Origin: Duganella zoogloeoides
GTDB taxonomy: Bacteria > Pseudomonadota > Gammaproteobacteria > Burkholderiales > Burkholderiaceae_D
DNA length: 64,000 nt
NCBI RefSeq assembly: GCF_034479515.1
Contig: NZ_CP140152.1
Coordinates: forward strand, 2,480,001 to 2,544,000
Direction: 5' to 3'
This document shows positions 8,911 through 17,378 of the stretch, in pieces (positions within the stretch are counted from its first letter, which is position 1; each line of letters starts with the position of its first letter). The translations under genes and the position numbers were made by a program. The notes beneath the pieces are model-generated. The model did not search any database. It had not been told where the DNA came from and saw only the letters and a program-made list of their open reading frames with translations.

Positions 8911-9227
8911 GACCGTCCTTTCTTCTTTTTCAGGTAGGGGCGCGCGCTGCCGAATGCCGGCGCACCGGCGCGCTGCATCGGGAACTCGACAGGTGCGACC
9001 TGGAACTTCGCCATTGCCGCCGCCAAGTCGCGAAACTTCGCCGCCGAGTTGATTGCGCTCAGTTCGAGCGCGGCAAGTTCCGCTTCAATGCGCCCGCGCA
9101 CTGCCGCCTCCTCGTACTGCTTCGACGCCGCGATGAGCGCCTGGCCCAGGCTTGTGGCTGAAACGGCGAGCATCGCAGTCAGGCGGCGACCATCGCCGCT
9201 GCCGACGATCAGGATGCGGCCGGTCAC
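8907..9227 (-). CDS. Hypothetical early phage protein
   Basis: 106 residues, GTG start at 9227 inside the previous stop codon. It is mostly alpha-helical and alanine-rich (QYEEAAVRGRIEAELAALEL) with a basic C-terminus (YLKKKKGRS). No family recognised. A 4-bp overlap joins it to the 33-codon gene downstream. Confidence 0.75.
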   Translation of the reverse strand: MTGRILIVGSGDGRRLTAMLAVSATSLGQALIAASKQYEEAAVRGRIEAELAALELSAINSAAKFRDLAAAMAKFQVAPVEFPMQRAGAPAFGSARPYLKKKKGRS

Positions 9228-10030
9228 GGCATCACCCGCTCAAATTCCACGCACCACACCCATGGGTTCGCATCCCAGCTGCCGACGCCGTTGATCGCTT
9301 CCCACAAGTGGCGGTACAACTTGAGGTGCGTATCGCAGTCCGTGCAATCCACGTCGAAGTTGACGCCGCCGCCGGCGCCCAGCGTGCTTCGCAGGCCGGT
9401 ACCAGCACACGTCGAGCACAGGCTCCATCCGTCCTTGGTACGCGCCTCCGGGCGCGGGCTGTGGTCGGCATCCAACTGCATGACGCCTTCGGCCTTGGCG
9501 TCGGCCTCGCTGCAGTCGTTCAGCCGCTCCACGCGCACACTCACGATCTCCAGCAGGATCCGGCTGGCCGCGCGCGGCATGAAGATGGCTGGTCGCTTGT
9601 ACCAGCCGGGCAACACGCCGCCATCGCGCTTCTTCGCCAGCGGCAAGTCGGGGGCGTCGGCGTCGTATTGGTAGGCGTGGCCGCACTCGACGGTCATGTC
9701 GATGAAGTGCCACTCGTCGCGCTTCTTCTTCTCGCTGTAGCGCGTTACCCACCGGCCGTAGGCGAAGAAGGTTTCACGGATCCAGATGCGACCACCTGGC
9801 CGGCCGTACGGGAACTTGCGGCCCATAGTTTCGTCCGACGCGCCAAATATTTCACGGCCCGGGGCGTCGTAGCCGCCGTTGTCGATGATGGTAGGGTTGT
9901 ACGCGCCCACGAATGGATTCCAGTATGGGCCCGGGTCCGGCTTTACGATCCGGCGCGTCTGGCTTTTGGTGCCGGCCAGCGTGGAGCGGACCATGGCGCC
10001 ATTCATGAGGATAGACCGTTCTTCGACCAT
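9224..10030 (-). CDS. ASCH/PUA-like phage protein
   Basis: 268 residues. The N-terminus (RSILMNGAMVRSTLAGTKSQ, then TRRIVKP) and the centre (GRIWIRETFF, then AIFMPRAASRILLEIVSVRV) match phage ASCH-domain proteins, a PUA-like fold thought to bind RNA or modified nucleotides. Residues about 198-245 carry CSTCAGTG and DCTDCD, a possible zinc ribbon. It is the most upstream gene of the coupled block 5709-10030. Biochemical activity unknown. Confidence 0.8.
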   Translation of the reverse strand: MVEERSILMNGAMVRSTLAGTKSQTRRIVKPDPGPYWNPFVGAYNPTIIDNGGYDAPGREIFGASDETMGRKFPYGRPGGRIWIRETFFAYGRWVTRYSEKKKRDEWHFIDMTVECGHAYQYDADAPDLPLAKKRDGGVLPGWYKRPAIFMPRAASRILLEIVSVRVERLNDCSEADAKAEGVMQLDADHSPRPEARTKDGWSLCSTCAGTGLRSTLGAGGGVNFDVDCTDCDTHLKLYRHLWEAINGVGSWDANPWVWCVEFERVMP

Positions 10031-10070
10031 GCTACTATTCCTTTCTATTAATATTTTTTACTGGCGACTT

Positions 10071-10715
10071 ATGGACTGGATGCAATTCGTTTCTAGCCTC
10101 GTTGGATCTCTGGCATGGCCTGTAGCGCTAGTCACTATCCTTTTCCTTTTCAAAGAAGAGGTAGCAAAACACCTCCCGCTGCTACAAAAACTCAAGCTGC
10201 CTGGCGGCATTGAGGCGGAGTTCAATAAAGACCTCGCTGAAGTCGCGGCAGCGATAGAAGATTCCGTCGCTGCCCCACCCGTAGTTGCTGCAAGCGACGA
10301 GCGCGAAACCACGAACCAAGAAATGCTTGGCGTCGATCCAGTAACCTTGTCCAACATCCTGAGCTTTATGCTTCCTGATGATGATCCAGTCGCACTTCGG
10401 GCGAATCCAACCGGGGTGGTGATGGAGGCATGGAAGTCACTAGAGACCGTTCTTCGGGCTGCGACTAATCGCGCGAAAAAAAATGTTCACTTCTCAACGC
10501 GCATAGGATTCCCAAGCATCTTGCATTTCTTGGCGGACTCCAATTTCTTAACCAGCGAGGAAATTGATAGCCTTCGAAGATTGAAAAGCATGCGCGACCT
10601 TGCCGCCCACAGTAACGATCCAATTTCCGCCCAGAGCGCCACCGATTTCGCGGAATTGTCCGCCCGGATGGCGAAAAATTTAACTGTGCGAATGGGGCAA
10701 ATGTTCCCTCAATAG
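10071..10715 (+). CDS. Membrane-anchored protein with HEPN-like Rx4H motif
   Basis: 214 residues on the plus strand, inside an arm otherwise read from the minus strand. Residues 4-24 (MQFVSSLVGSLAWPVALVTI) form one transmembrane anchor, followed by a short charged linker (LPLLQKLKLPGGIEAEFNK). The C-terminal domain is helical and contains LRRLKSMRDLAAHSND; RDLAAH fits the Rx4-6H motif of HEPN and DUF4145-like domains. The start has only a weak ribosome site. It is convergent with rdgC (15 bp) and divergent from the ASCH gene. A moron with a possible defence or exclusion role is inferred, not shown. Confidence 0.75.
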   Translation: MDWMQFVSSLVGSLAWPVALVTILFLFKEEVAKHLPLLQKLKLPGGIEAEFNKDLAEVAAAIEDSVAAPPVVAASDERETTNQEMLGVDPVTLSNILSFMLPDDDPVALRANPTGVVMEAWKSLETVLRAATNRAKKNVHFSTRIGFPSILHFLADSNFLTSEEIDSLRRLKSMRDLAAHSNDPISAQSATDFAELSARMAKNLTVRMGQMFPQ

Positions 10716-10730
10716 CGCGGGGTGTGGACG

Positions 10731-12191
10731 TTAGGATTCGCAACTAAGTAGCTCACGATTGCCGTTCGACTGTATCGGTCCGACCACCGAGCCCTCCATC
10801 GCTTCCAGCAGGCGCGCCGCGCGGTTGTAGCCGATGCTCAGGTGGCGCTGGATCAGCGATAGCGAGGCGCGTTGGTTCGTGCGCACCACGGCCACGGCCT
10901 GGTCGTACAGCGGATCGGTGGCGCTGCCGTCGCCGGCTGGTACGTCGGCGCCCAGGCTCGTCACCACGCGCTGCTCGCGCACAGGCTCGTCGCCGGCTGC
11001 AGGGAGCGGGCTTGGTTCCACGATCTCGACCGCCGCGACCAGGAACAGTTGGGCCGAAGTCGAGCCGGTGGCCTGCTCCTTCGCCAGTGCGATGGCTGCC
11101 TCGATGGCGCCACCGGCTTCATCCATGCGCTCCCGGACGCGCGCCATGTAAGGTTCGATCGTCTGCTCGTACAGCGCACCCAGCACATGGCGGTGGAGCG
11201 CGCGCTGTTTGTACAGCTCCGCCCCCAGGCGCACGGCCCGCTCGATCTTCGGCTGGCCGGCCGGTGCCGCGCGGGTATCTTCACCAGCCTCGCCCACCGT
11301 CGCTTCGCCGCCCAGCGCTTCCACCACGTCGGCCAGCATCTTCGCCAACTCGCCGGTCATGAGCATGAAGTCGCCGTCGAAGCGCTCGTCGTCGTTGCGG
11401 CTGGTGCCGCGCGTTTCCTCCGTCAGCACGTCGAGCGTCTTGACCGACTTGATGGCCAGGGTCTCGTCCAGCACGAACGAAATTTTGCTGTCCCAGGTCA
11501 TGGCCAGGCGCGTGCACTGTTTGCCGGCCTTGAAGTGACGGCGCAACTCGTCCGGTTCGAGCGTGTGGCGCTTCCACTGAACGGTGGCCTTGCTCTCGCC
11601 AGTGGCGCGCAGCGTCGCATCTTGGTCAATGGTGAAGCCGGCAGGCGCCTCGTCGGTCGAGAGCCATTCGGTCATGACGCCCACCGGCGAGCGCTGCACG
11701 CGCAGGCTTTCTAGAGGCAAGCGGTCGACGGCCTTGAGCAGCAACTTGATCACCTCGTCGGCCTTCGACGGGCTGGCCGCATCCACCACCAGCCAGCCGT
11801 TCACCGGATCGATCCAGGTCCAGATGTTCGATTCGATGCTGAAAGCGCGCGGCAGCAGTTCGTCGGCGACTCGCTCCTTCAATTCCTTCATCGCCTTCTT
11901 CCCCGGCGCGAAGCCTTGGGCTTCTTCCATTTCGGCGGCGCGCGCCTTCGTCACCTGGTTGATGACGGTGGCTGGCAGCAGCTTCTTCTCGCCGCGCAGG
12001 CGTATCAGCATTTGCTTGTTCACGGCATGCACCAGGCCGCCTTCCTTGCGCGGCTCGTCCCAGCCTTGGCGAACCAACTCGCTGCTGCTGGCTGGTGTGA
12101 ACTTGTTCGACGCCAGCGCCTCGGCCAGCGCCTCGGTGGTCATTTGCCAATTTTTCGGCAGTCGATAAATTTGGAGATTCTTAAACCACAT
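10731..12191 (-). CDS. rdgC: RdgC recombination-associated protein with FtsK-gamma-like C-terminus
   Basis: Residues 1-300 are RdgC, a DNA-binding ring protein that modulates RecA: MWFKNLQIYRL, then WDEPRKEGGLVHAVNKQMLI, LLPRAFSIESNIWTWID, and FVLDETLAIKSVKTLDVLTE. Standard RdgC ends near residue 300. Here a linker with an alanine/glycine-rich segment is followed at about 428-485 by DPLYDQAVAVVRTNQRA, LIQRHLSIGYNRAARLLEAM and NGNRELL, which is strongly like the FtsK gamma (KOPS-reading winged helix) domain. It lies between the plus-strand membrane gene and ninB. Confidence 0.93.
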   Translation of the reverse strand: MWFKNLQIYRLPKNWQMTTEALAEALASNKFTPASSSELVRQGWDEPRKEGGLVHAVNKQMLIRLRGEKKLLPATVINQVTKARAAEMEEAQGFAPGKKAMKELKERVADELLPRAFSIESNIWTWIDPVNGWLVVDAASPSKADEVIKLLLKAVDRLPLESLRVQRSPVGVMTEWLSTDEAPAGFTIDQDATLRATGESKATVQWKRHTLEPDELRRHFKAGKQCTRLAMTWDSKISFVLDETLAIKSVKTLDVLTEETRGTSRNDDERFDGDFMLMTGELAKMLADVVEALGGEATVGEAGEDTRAAPAGQPKIERAVRLGAELYKQRALHRHVLGALYEQTIEPYMARVRERMDEAGGAIEAAIALAKEQATGSTSAQLFLVAAVEIVEPSPLPAAGDEPVREQRVVTSLGADVPAGDGSATDPLYDQAVAVVRTNQRASLSLIQRHLSIGYNRAARLLEAMEGSVVGPIQSNGNRELLSCES

Positions 12192-12199
12192 GGCTGATC

Positions 12200-12613
12200 C
12201 TATTCTGAAAATACGACGCCGCGCGCGGTGCCGAAGGCATACAAAAATTCAATAAACTGCGCCGCTTCCTTCACGTAGAACTCGGCGGTCTGGATGCCGA
12301 GCTGTACGGTGCGGCGCCCGTCGAAGCTCACGGTGACGCGGCCGTCGTGATGCAGCGGCGTGCAGGCCAGGCGCATCTCTTCGGCAAACTCGTCCACCAG
12401 CAGGCGCTTCATGTCGTCCGCGTCCCACTTGCGGCCGATGTGCTCAATCTGTTTCGCGATCTCGCCGATCATCGCGTGGTACTTTTCCTCCTGGGCGCGC
12501 TTCTTGCGGGGCTCCGAAAAGACGACCATCCAGCCTTCCGGGGCCGTGCCGGCAAACGCGGCCGCGCGGCGCCGGGCCTCGGCGTGGACTAGGAAAAACG
12601 TCTGGCGCGTCAT
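12200..12613 (-). CDS. ninB: NinB-type recombination protein
   Basis: 137 residues matching the lambda NinB (Orf) family, which helps load recombinases on SSB-coated DNA. Typical features are WMVVFSEPRKKRAQEEKYHA near residue 28, MIGEIAKQIEHIGRKWDADD, then KRLLVDEFAEEM and the C-terminal EFYVKEAAQFIEFLYAFG. It overlaps the upstream small gene by ATGA and is followed 8 bp later by rdgC. Confidence 0.92.
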   Translation of the reverse strand: MTRQTFFLVHAEARRRAAAFAGTAPEGWMVVFSEPRKKRAQEEKYHAMIGEIAKQIEHIGRKWDADDMKRLLVDEFAEEMRLACTPLHHDGRVTVSFDGRRTVQLGIQTAEFYVKEAAQFIEFLYAFGTARGVVFSE

Positions 12614-12798
12614 GGCGGTGCTCCCGCAGCGATCGTGATTACTACCGACAGGAACAACCGCTGTGCCACCGCGCGCGTCTCGTCCAGCGTCAGGCCGGTG
12701 ATGGTGATCAGCTCACCATTCGGGCGCTGCATCACTGCGCCCAGCGTGCCCTGGTCGTCAAGCTGGCCGACTTCGACCAGCGTGCCGGCGGCGATCAT
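12610..12798 (-). CDS. Hypothetical small phage protein
   Basis: 62 residues. The ATG at 12798 lies in an ATGA overlap with the upstream gene, which decides the start over a longer in-frame extension. The sequence looks like a small beta-barrel: MIAAGTLVEVGQLDDQGTLG, then AVMQRPNGELITITGLTLDE. The stop overlaps the ninB start. Function unknown. Confidence 0.75.
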   Translation of the reverse strand: MIAAGTLVEVGQLDDQGTLGAVMQRPNGELITITGLTLDETRAVAQRLFLSVVITIAAGAPP

Positions 12799-13016
12799 GG
12801 GCAGCACCTTGGCGAGCAGCCGCCCAGCTTTATTGCATTGGGGTGCGCGAAGTCTTCCGGCGTGCCGTACCACTCGCATACGCGCTCACAACCCTCACAG
12901 TCGTAGTAGAGCTTGCCCCGCCGCAGGGTCAGACCTTCCGGTAAGCTTGCCTCGAACACTTCTTCTGCCAGCGCGCGGGCGGTGGCGCGGTTCTGGTAGC
13001 GCTGCTGGGCGTTCAT
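12795..13016 (-). CDS. Small cysteine-containing phage protein
   Basis: 73 residues with CEGCERVCEWYG near residues 41-52 and a C-terminal CSPRCCP, so a zinc site is possible. 4-bp overlaps join it to both neighbours. No family recognised. Confidence 0.75.
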   Translation of the reverse strand: MNAQQRYQNRATARALAEEVFEASLPEGLTLRRGKLYYDCEGCERVCEWYGTPEDFAHPNAIKLGGCSPRCCP

Positions 13017-13249
13017 GTAGCGACAGCCTTCACCGGTGTCACCCGGTCCAGGAGGTAGCAGCCACGAATGCCATCGAGCCAGATCACGGCGCTATGGCCG
13101 CTGAGCACCTGAGCTTCACTGGTGGTAATGGTCTCGCGGACCTCGCCGCCGTCGAGCAGCACCGTGACGGCGGCACCGACCTGATTCGCAGCGTTGAACT
13201 TGTCGCACGCGGCCTGCAAGCTCGGGGCCGATGGAATGCGGCGGCTCAC
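13013..13249 (-). CDS. Hypothetical small phage protein
   Basis: 78 residues starting at GTG 13249, which overlaps the KTSC gene stop as GTGA; longer upstream frames are not needed. The first half is helical (SLQAACDKFNAANQVGAAVT), the second beta-rich (VIWLDGIRGCYLLDRVTPV). Its layout resembles the downstream 62-residue protein. No family recognised. Confidence 0.75.
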   Translation of the reverse strand: MSRRIPSAPSLQAACDKFNAANQVGAAVTVLLDGGEVRETITTSEAQVLSGHSAVIWLDGIRGCYLLDRVTPVKAVAT

Positions 13250-13545
13250 GCCGCAACTCCTGGCGTCGCCGGCTCGGCTGCGACTGGCGCCGCTGGCACC
13301 CCCATGTTCTGGTACGGGTGCTTTTCCTTGTGCGGCTGAATGTGCTGGATGAAGTGCTTGCCGACCGACTCGGCGCTGGCGAATGCGGTGTACTCCTGCG
13401 CCGTGAAGTTGGCGTAGTGGTAGACGTTGCCGGGCGCGCCCTTGGCGAAGAACTGGATGGCCAGGGTCTGGCTGGCGGGGTCGTGGCCGATGGCGTGCAG
13501 TTTGCTGGACTTGACCGGGGTGAGCGGGATGCTGTTTGCGTTCAT
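13246..13545 (-). CDS. KTSC-domain protein
   Basis: 99 residues. The KTSC-like core reads SSKLHAIGHDPASQTLAIQF, then GNVYHYANFTAQEYTAF and SVGKHFIQHIQP, matching the short domain found in phage and lysyl-tRNA-synthetase contexts. The C-terminal 20 residues are Ala/Pro-rich and probably disordered. It sits between the YqaJ nuclease gene and the small coupled genes. Confidence 0.85.
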   Translation of the reverse strand: MNANSIPLTPVKSSKLHAIGHDPASQTLAIQFFAKGAPGNVYHYANFTAQEYTAFASAESVGKHFIQHIQPHKEKHPYQNMGVPAAPVAAEPATPGVAA

Positions 13546-13569
13546 GGATGGCTCCTGATGGTGAACGGG

Positions 13570-15480
13570 TTAGACGGAAAACTTGGCCTGGACGGCGGCG
13601 ATGTGGCGGCTCAGCGCAGCGCACATGCGCGGGAAATCTGCTTCGTGGTACAGCTTGGCGGCACGATCGGTGGCCACCGGCGCGAAGCCCAGCGAGGTCA
13701 GGAAGTCGGCCGTGAGGGAAATACCCAGGCGCTCGCCGATCTGACCCAGGCGCAGTGCCGGCGCCGTGGTGGCATCGCCTGCGCTGGCGGCGCTGCTGGC
13801 CGAGAACAGGTCATCGGCGACGGCAGTGCCGGCCTGTGCGTTGGCGAGGTCCGTGAGCTGGCCCTGGTCAGCCAGTGCGTCGGCCTTTTCCTGCGCCAGG
13901 CTCTGGTGGGCGGCGGCGAGGGCGCTTTCGCGGGTGGGTTGCGCGTCCTGGGCTACACGCTCGGCGGCCTGCTGTTCCATCTTCGCCTTCGTTTCGGCAG
14001 CCACGCGGTTGCGCTCGGCCTGGTCGGCGGCGGCTTGGCGCTCGGCAGCGGCTTTCGCCTCGGCCGCCTGGCGTTCGGCGTCGGCGCGGCGCTGGGCGGC
14101 CAGCTCGGCAGCGGCGGCTGCTTCCGCCTTGGCCTTTTCTTCGGCCGCGATCTTGGCGCGCAGCGCTTCCTGCTTGGTGGCCTCAGCGCGCTCGTGGTCG
14201 GCGATGCGCGTGCGCACCACCAGCTGAAAGTCGTCCATCGGCTTGGCGATGATCTGCGCCATGTCCATGAACAGGTGGCCGTAGCCGGCGGCGTTCTCTT
14301 TGCACCAGGCCTGCTTGATGCGGTAGTCGGCGGCCCGCTGGTTGGCTTCGATCTTGGCGTTCGCCAGTGTGGTGTTGACGGCATCGTGCAGGCTGGCCAG
14401 CGTGCGCTTGTTCTTCATGGCACCGGCGAAGTCGGGCGGCAGCAGCGCCAGGCGCAGCGGTACGATTTCTTTTTCCAGCGCTGCGATGTGGTCGACGTAC
14501 TCGCGCTTGCCCTCATTGAGGATCGTTTCCTTGATCTGCTCCTTCCGGGTCTTGACCAGCTTTTCCAGATCCAGCCGCTTGGCGCGGAATTGGGCCTTGA
14601 TGTGGTCGACCGTGCGCATCACCTCGTCGATGGTCGAGGTCTGCGCCAACGCGGCAGCCTTCGCCAGCTCGAGCTTGTCCTCGGCCTCACCACAGAATTT
14701 GACGTTGTATTCGGCGTCCGCGAAATCTTGGTCATCCTGCAGGTCCGTCTTGATCGTCGAAAGGAACTTCTCGGCCGCTTTCTGATAGACCATCAGGTTG
14801 CTGCTGACCACCTTGCCCTCCGTGTGCACGACCAGTGCAGGCAGCGCGGCGGCTGGCGCGGCCTCAGGCTTCACGGCGTGGTCCACCTGCTTGTAGTTGG
14901 CGACGTCGGCGTCGAACTGCTCCCAGCCGGCGCGGATCCGGTCGAACCAGGCGGCATCCGGGTACACCCACATCCAGACCATGTTTTCTTCGCTGCCGTC
15001 CGACACCATGAACATCCACTTCTCGGCGCCGGTCACCATCAGCTGCTGCTGGACCTGCGGCTTGTGGTCGTCGGGCAGGTCGTTGGCGGCAACGGCGGCG
15101 GCCAGCTCTTCGTTCCACTGCTTGTGCTCGAAGCCGATGGTCTCGTCCATGTTCAGGCCGTCGCAGGATGCGCTCTCGCGGCCCAGCGACAGCGTGACTG
15201 GGTAGAGTTCGTCAGCGAGGATCTTCTCGGCGTTGGGGCGCGCCAGCGCCTCCACCTCGTGGCCGTAGTCCAGGATGTTCTCCTGCACCCAGTCGCTGAA
15301 TTCTTTGGCCAGGCCGGTGGCCTTCATGCGCACCAGTTCGGTACGGCTTACCTTCTTCGACAGGCCTAGCATGGCGGCGGCCTCGCTGGCGCCGTGGTGC
15401 GCGAAGCGGAAGGCGTGCCAGTCGTCGCTGCCTTGCAGCAGGTTGTGGATTTCACGGGTGAGGGTGTTCTCGCGTTGCAT
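13570..15480 (-). CDS. YqaJ-type viral recombinase/exonuclease with long coiled-coil extension
   Basis: 636 residues. Residues 1-210 form a YqaJ/lambda-exonuclease-like nuclease: WHAFRFAHHGASEAAAMLG, DYGHEVEALARPNAEKIL, SCDGLNMDETIGFEHKQWN (the Asp and E-x-K metal ligands), and KPQVQQQLMVTG. Residues 250-430 resemble DUF1351-type helical regions, and about 430-540 is an Ala/Glu/Lys-rich coiled coil (RADAERQAAEAKAAAERQAA). The last 80 residues are a small separate domain. With RecT it forms a two-component 5' resection and annealing system. Confidence 0.9.
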   Translation of the reverse strand: MQRENTLTREIHNLLQGSDDWHAFRFAHHGASEAAAMLGLSKKVSRTELVRMKATGLAKEFSDWVQENILDYGHEVEALARPNAEKILADELYPVTLSLGRESASCDGLNMDETIGFEHKQWNEELAAAVAANDLPDDHKPQVQQQLMVTGAEKWMFMVSDGSEENMVWMWVYPDAAWFDRIRAGWEQFDADVANYKQVDHAVKPEAAPAAALPALVVHTEGKVVSSNLMVYQKAAEKFLSTIKTDLQDDQDFADAEYNVKFCGEAEDKLELAKAAALAQTSTIDEVMRTVDHIKAQFRAKRLDLEKLVKTRKEQIKETILNEGKREYVDHIAALEKEIVPLRLALLPPDFAGAMKNKRTLASLHDAVNTTLANAKIEANQRAADYRIKQAWCKENAAGYGHLFMDMAQIIAKPMDDFQLVVRTRIADHERAEATKQEALRAKIAAEEKAKAEAAAAAELAAQRRADAERQAAEAKAAAERQAAADQAERNRVAAETKAKMEQQAAERVAQDAQPTRESALAAAHQSLAQEKADALADQGQLTDLANAQAGTAVADDLFSASSAASAGDATTAPALRLGQIGERLGISLTADFLTSLGFAPVATDRAAKLYHEADFPRMCAALSRHIAAVQAKFSV

Positions 15481-15528
15481 GATGTGTCCTAGTAGTTTTC
15501 GTGGTTTGGTCGGTGGTTGCGCTGCGGA

Positions 15529-16458
15529 TTACTCTTGCTCGTGAGCCCAGCTGTCGATGGTCATCTTCTGGCTCTCTGTGAACGTGGCGCGGGTGCTCAA
15601 CATGGCGATCAGCTGGGCCGGTGTCTTTTTCTTGCTCAAGATCATTTCGCGCCATGCCGGCGCTTTTTCCTTGAACAGCTCATCGGTACATTCGGGCAAC
15701 TGGTCAATGGTGTGCGGTTCAGCGACAGCCTCGCGCGGCGCCGGCGTGATGTCGCGCATTTCCCGGCTCGATTCGTCGAGCTCGTCGGGGGTGTAGACGC
15801 CTAGGATTACGTCCGGTGCGTAAAGACGCGCCCAGCGCTTCACGGCCAGGTAGGCGAGTTGCTGCTTGGGATCGGTGGCCCACAGCGGCGAGTTGCGCAC
15901 GCTGGCCTGCACCAGCAGCAGTTCGAGCACGCGCGGCACCGACTCGCCGCGCAGCGTGGCCGAGATACGGATGCCCAGGCCAATCTCGGCGTTCAGGTCA
16001 TAGTCGGGCGTGTGGAACTGATAGGCCTTCTTGTAGTCCTTGTCACCCTTCTTGCCTTTCTCCGGCACGGTCACCACACGCGTCTTGCCGATGATCTTTT
16101 CCCAGGCGCCGAACCACTCATAGTTGAAGCGGTCTTGCGTCACGCCGCTGGATACGATGGCCGCATTCACCAGTTGCCCTTCGTAGCCCAGCGCGCCGTT
16201 GACCACGTGCGTTTTTTGCGCAACGGCGAACGGGTTCATTTGCCACTGCATGGCCTGCATAATCACGGCCGCGCAGTCGGATGCACTGCTCTTGAGGTGG
16301 TCGGGGATCGTCGCGCGGCCCTTGGCCATGATGTCGGCCAGGCGCATGATGCTTTCCATGCTGGCGACGTCGAGGACGAGTGATGCGGTGCTGGCCGGCG
16401 CCATCGGCGTACTCGACAACTGCATGGCGGATTGGGACTCACGGGTAACTGCGTTCAT
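15529..16458 (-). CDS. recT: RecT single-strand annealing protein
   Basis: 309 residues, with the ATG at 16458 supported by GGAG 8 nt upstream. Typical RecT blocks are SIMRLADIMAKGRATIPDHL, DCAAVIMQAMQWQMNPFAVA, HVVNGALGYEGQLVNAAI, WEKIIGKTRVVTVPEKG and QQLAYLAVKRWARLYAPDV. It anneals complementary single strands produced by the partner exonuclease encoded 48 bp downstream. Confidence 0.95.
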   Translation of the reverse strand: MNAVTRESQSAMQLSSTPMAPASTASLVLDVASMESIMRLADIMAKGRATIPDHLKSSASDCAAVIMQAMQWQMNPFAVAQKTHVVNGALGYEGQLVNAAIVSSGVTQDRFNYEWFGAWEKIIGKTRVVTVPEKGKKGDKDYKKAYQFHTPDYDLNAEIGLGIRISATLRGESVPRVLELLLVQASVRNSPLWATDPKQQLAYLAVKRWARLYAPDVILGVYTPDELDESSREMRDITPAPREAVAEPHTIDQLPECTDELFKEKAPAWREMILSKKKTPAQLIAMLSTRATFTESQKMTIDSWAHEQE

Positions 16459-16525
16459 GCTTCTCTCCAGGTGGACTTCGTTGTTGCCGCCGGTGGCGGA
16501 AAAATTCGTGGTACTGCGGCGCCGG

Positions 16526-16660
16526 CTACTTATCGACCTTGCCGGTCCAGATTTCTTGCTCGTGCTGCGCGGCGCGGGCGTCGGCTTGCTGCATGTAGCC
16601 GTAGGTGGCCGCAACCAACGTGAGCAGGGCGCCGATGGTCAGGATTTCACGCAGCTTCAT
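16526..16660 (-). CDS. Small single-pass membrane protein
   Basis: 44 residues: MKLREI, a hydrophobic segment LTIGALLTLVAATYGYM, and a polar tail (QQADARAAQHEQEIWTGKVD). The start overlaps the upstream gene by 14 bp, and the gene lies immediately before recT. Probably membrane-inserted with a charged C-terminal tail. Function unknown. Confidence 0.6.
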   Translation of the reverse strand: MKLREILTIGALLTLVAATYGYMQQADARAAQHEQEIWTGKVDK

Positions 16661-16916
16661 GACCAACCCTCCCTTGCTCGGTGTATCGGGACATCACCCG
16701 GTTGCGCCGCAGCTGGATCGCCGCCTCGATCGCCTGGCGCCGCTCGCTGGCCGGCGCGCCGAGGCCCTCCATCGCGATCTCCAGCACCCGCAGTTCGTGG
16801 CCGCTCATGTGAGCGTTGTCGGCGAACAGCGAGACGATCCTGCGCAGCGCCTTCTCAGCCGGCGCTGGCTCGGCGTCGAGCAACTGGGCCAGCAGGCCCG
16901 GCTCCAGGGCGCTCAC
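16647..16916 (-). CDS. Hypothetical helical phage protein
   Basis: 89 residues, GTG start at 16916 in a GTGA overlap. Mostly helical: APAEKALRRIVSLFADNAH, then LRVLEIAMEGLG, then ERRQAIEAAIQLRRNRVM. No family recognised. Operon position and coupling support it. Confidence 0.7.
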   Translation of the reverse strand: MSALEPGLLAQLLDAEPAPAEKALRRIVSLFADNAHMSGHELRVLEIAMEGLGAPASERRQAIEAAIQLRRNRVMSRYTEQGRVGHEAA

Positions 16917-17047
16917 GTGCGCACCATGGCGGTTACGCCCAGCGCGCCAGCGTCGTACAGCGCGTCAACAATGGCGGCCAGCTTGCCGATGGCAGTGCGG
17001 CGTTCGGTGCTGCCGTCCGCGTGCTTGATGGTGAGCTGGTAGATCAT
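16913..17047 (-). CDS. Small hypothetical phage protein
   Basis: 44 residues (MIYQLTIKHADGSTERRTAI, then GKLAAIVDALYDAGALGVTA). It starts at ATG 17047 overlapping the upstream stop and ends in the GTGA of the next gene. A short beta-hairpin plus helix is likely. No family recognised. Confidence 0.65.
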   Translation of the reverse strand: MIYQLTIKHADGSTERRTAIGKLAAIVDALYDAGALGVTAMVRT

Positions 17048-17160
17048 GGCAACACCACCGATTGCAGGACGCCGAACCAGAGCGCGCCGGCGACGGCGCT
17101 GCCGATCACAAAGCCACCGATCGAACCGACCAGGATGGCGCGAAGAAAACGATATTTCAC
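17044..17160 (-). CDS. Very small membrane protein
   Basis: 38 residues. The GTG start at 17160 overlaps the upstream stop (GTGA) and is preceded by GGAG. Nearly all of it is one hydrophobic helix: FLRAILVGSIGGFVIGSAVA, then GALWFGVL. Glycine-rich packing suggests oligomerisation in the membrane. Function unknown. Confidence 0.65.
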   Translation of the reverse strand: MKYRFLRAILVGSIGGFVIGSAVAGALWFGVLQSVVLP

Positions 17161-17378
17161 GAGGCGGCTCCTTCCCGGTCGGTCATTTGCAGGCGGATCG
17201 CGTTGCGGCCGGCCGTGGCGGGTGCGCTGCAGCAGCCGCCGGCGGGCACGTACTCAGCCGCGTCCAGGTTGCCGCTGGTGAGCGCATCCTCGAAACCGCT
17301 GTCCTGATAGTCGAATGCCAGGGCGCTGGAAACGGCGAGGCGCGAGGCGCGGCCGGCGGTGATGTGGCGGGCGATCAC
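17157..17378 (-). CDS. Hypothetical small phage protein
   Basis: 73 residues, coupled on both sides by 4-bp overlaps. It has an acidic middle (DYQDSGFEDALTSGNLDAAE) and a GGCCSAP motif. No family recognised. Confidence 0.65.
   Translation of the reverse strand: MIARHITAGRASRLAVSSALAFDYQDSGFEDALTSGNLDAAEYVPAGGCCSAPATAGRNAIRLQMTDREGAAS

Noticed and set aside
13231..15369. 712-codon plus-strand open frame
   Set aside because: Antisense to the YqaJ-type nuclease gene, whose motifs are clear; long opposite frames are common in GC-rich genes with strong codon bias.
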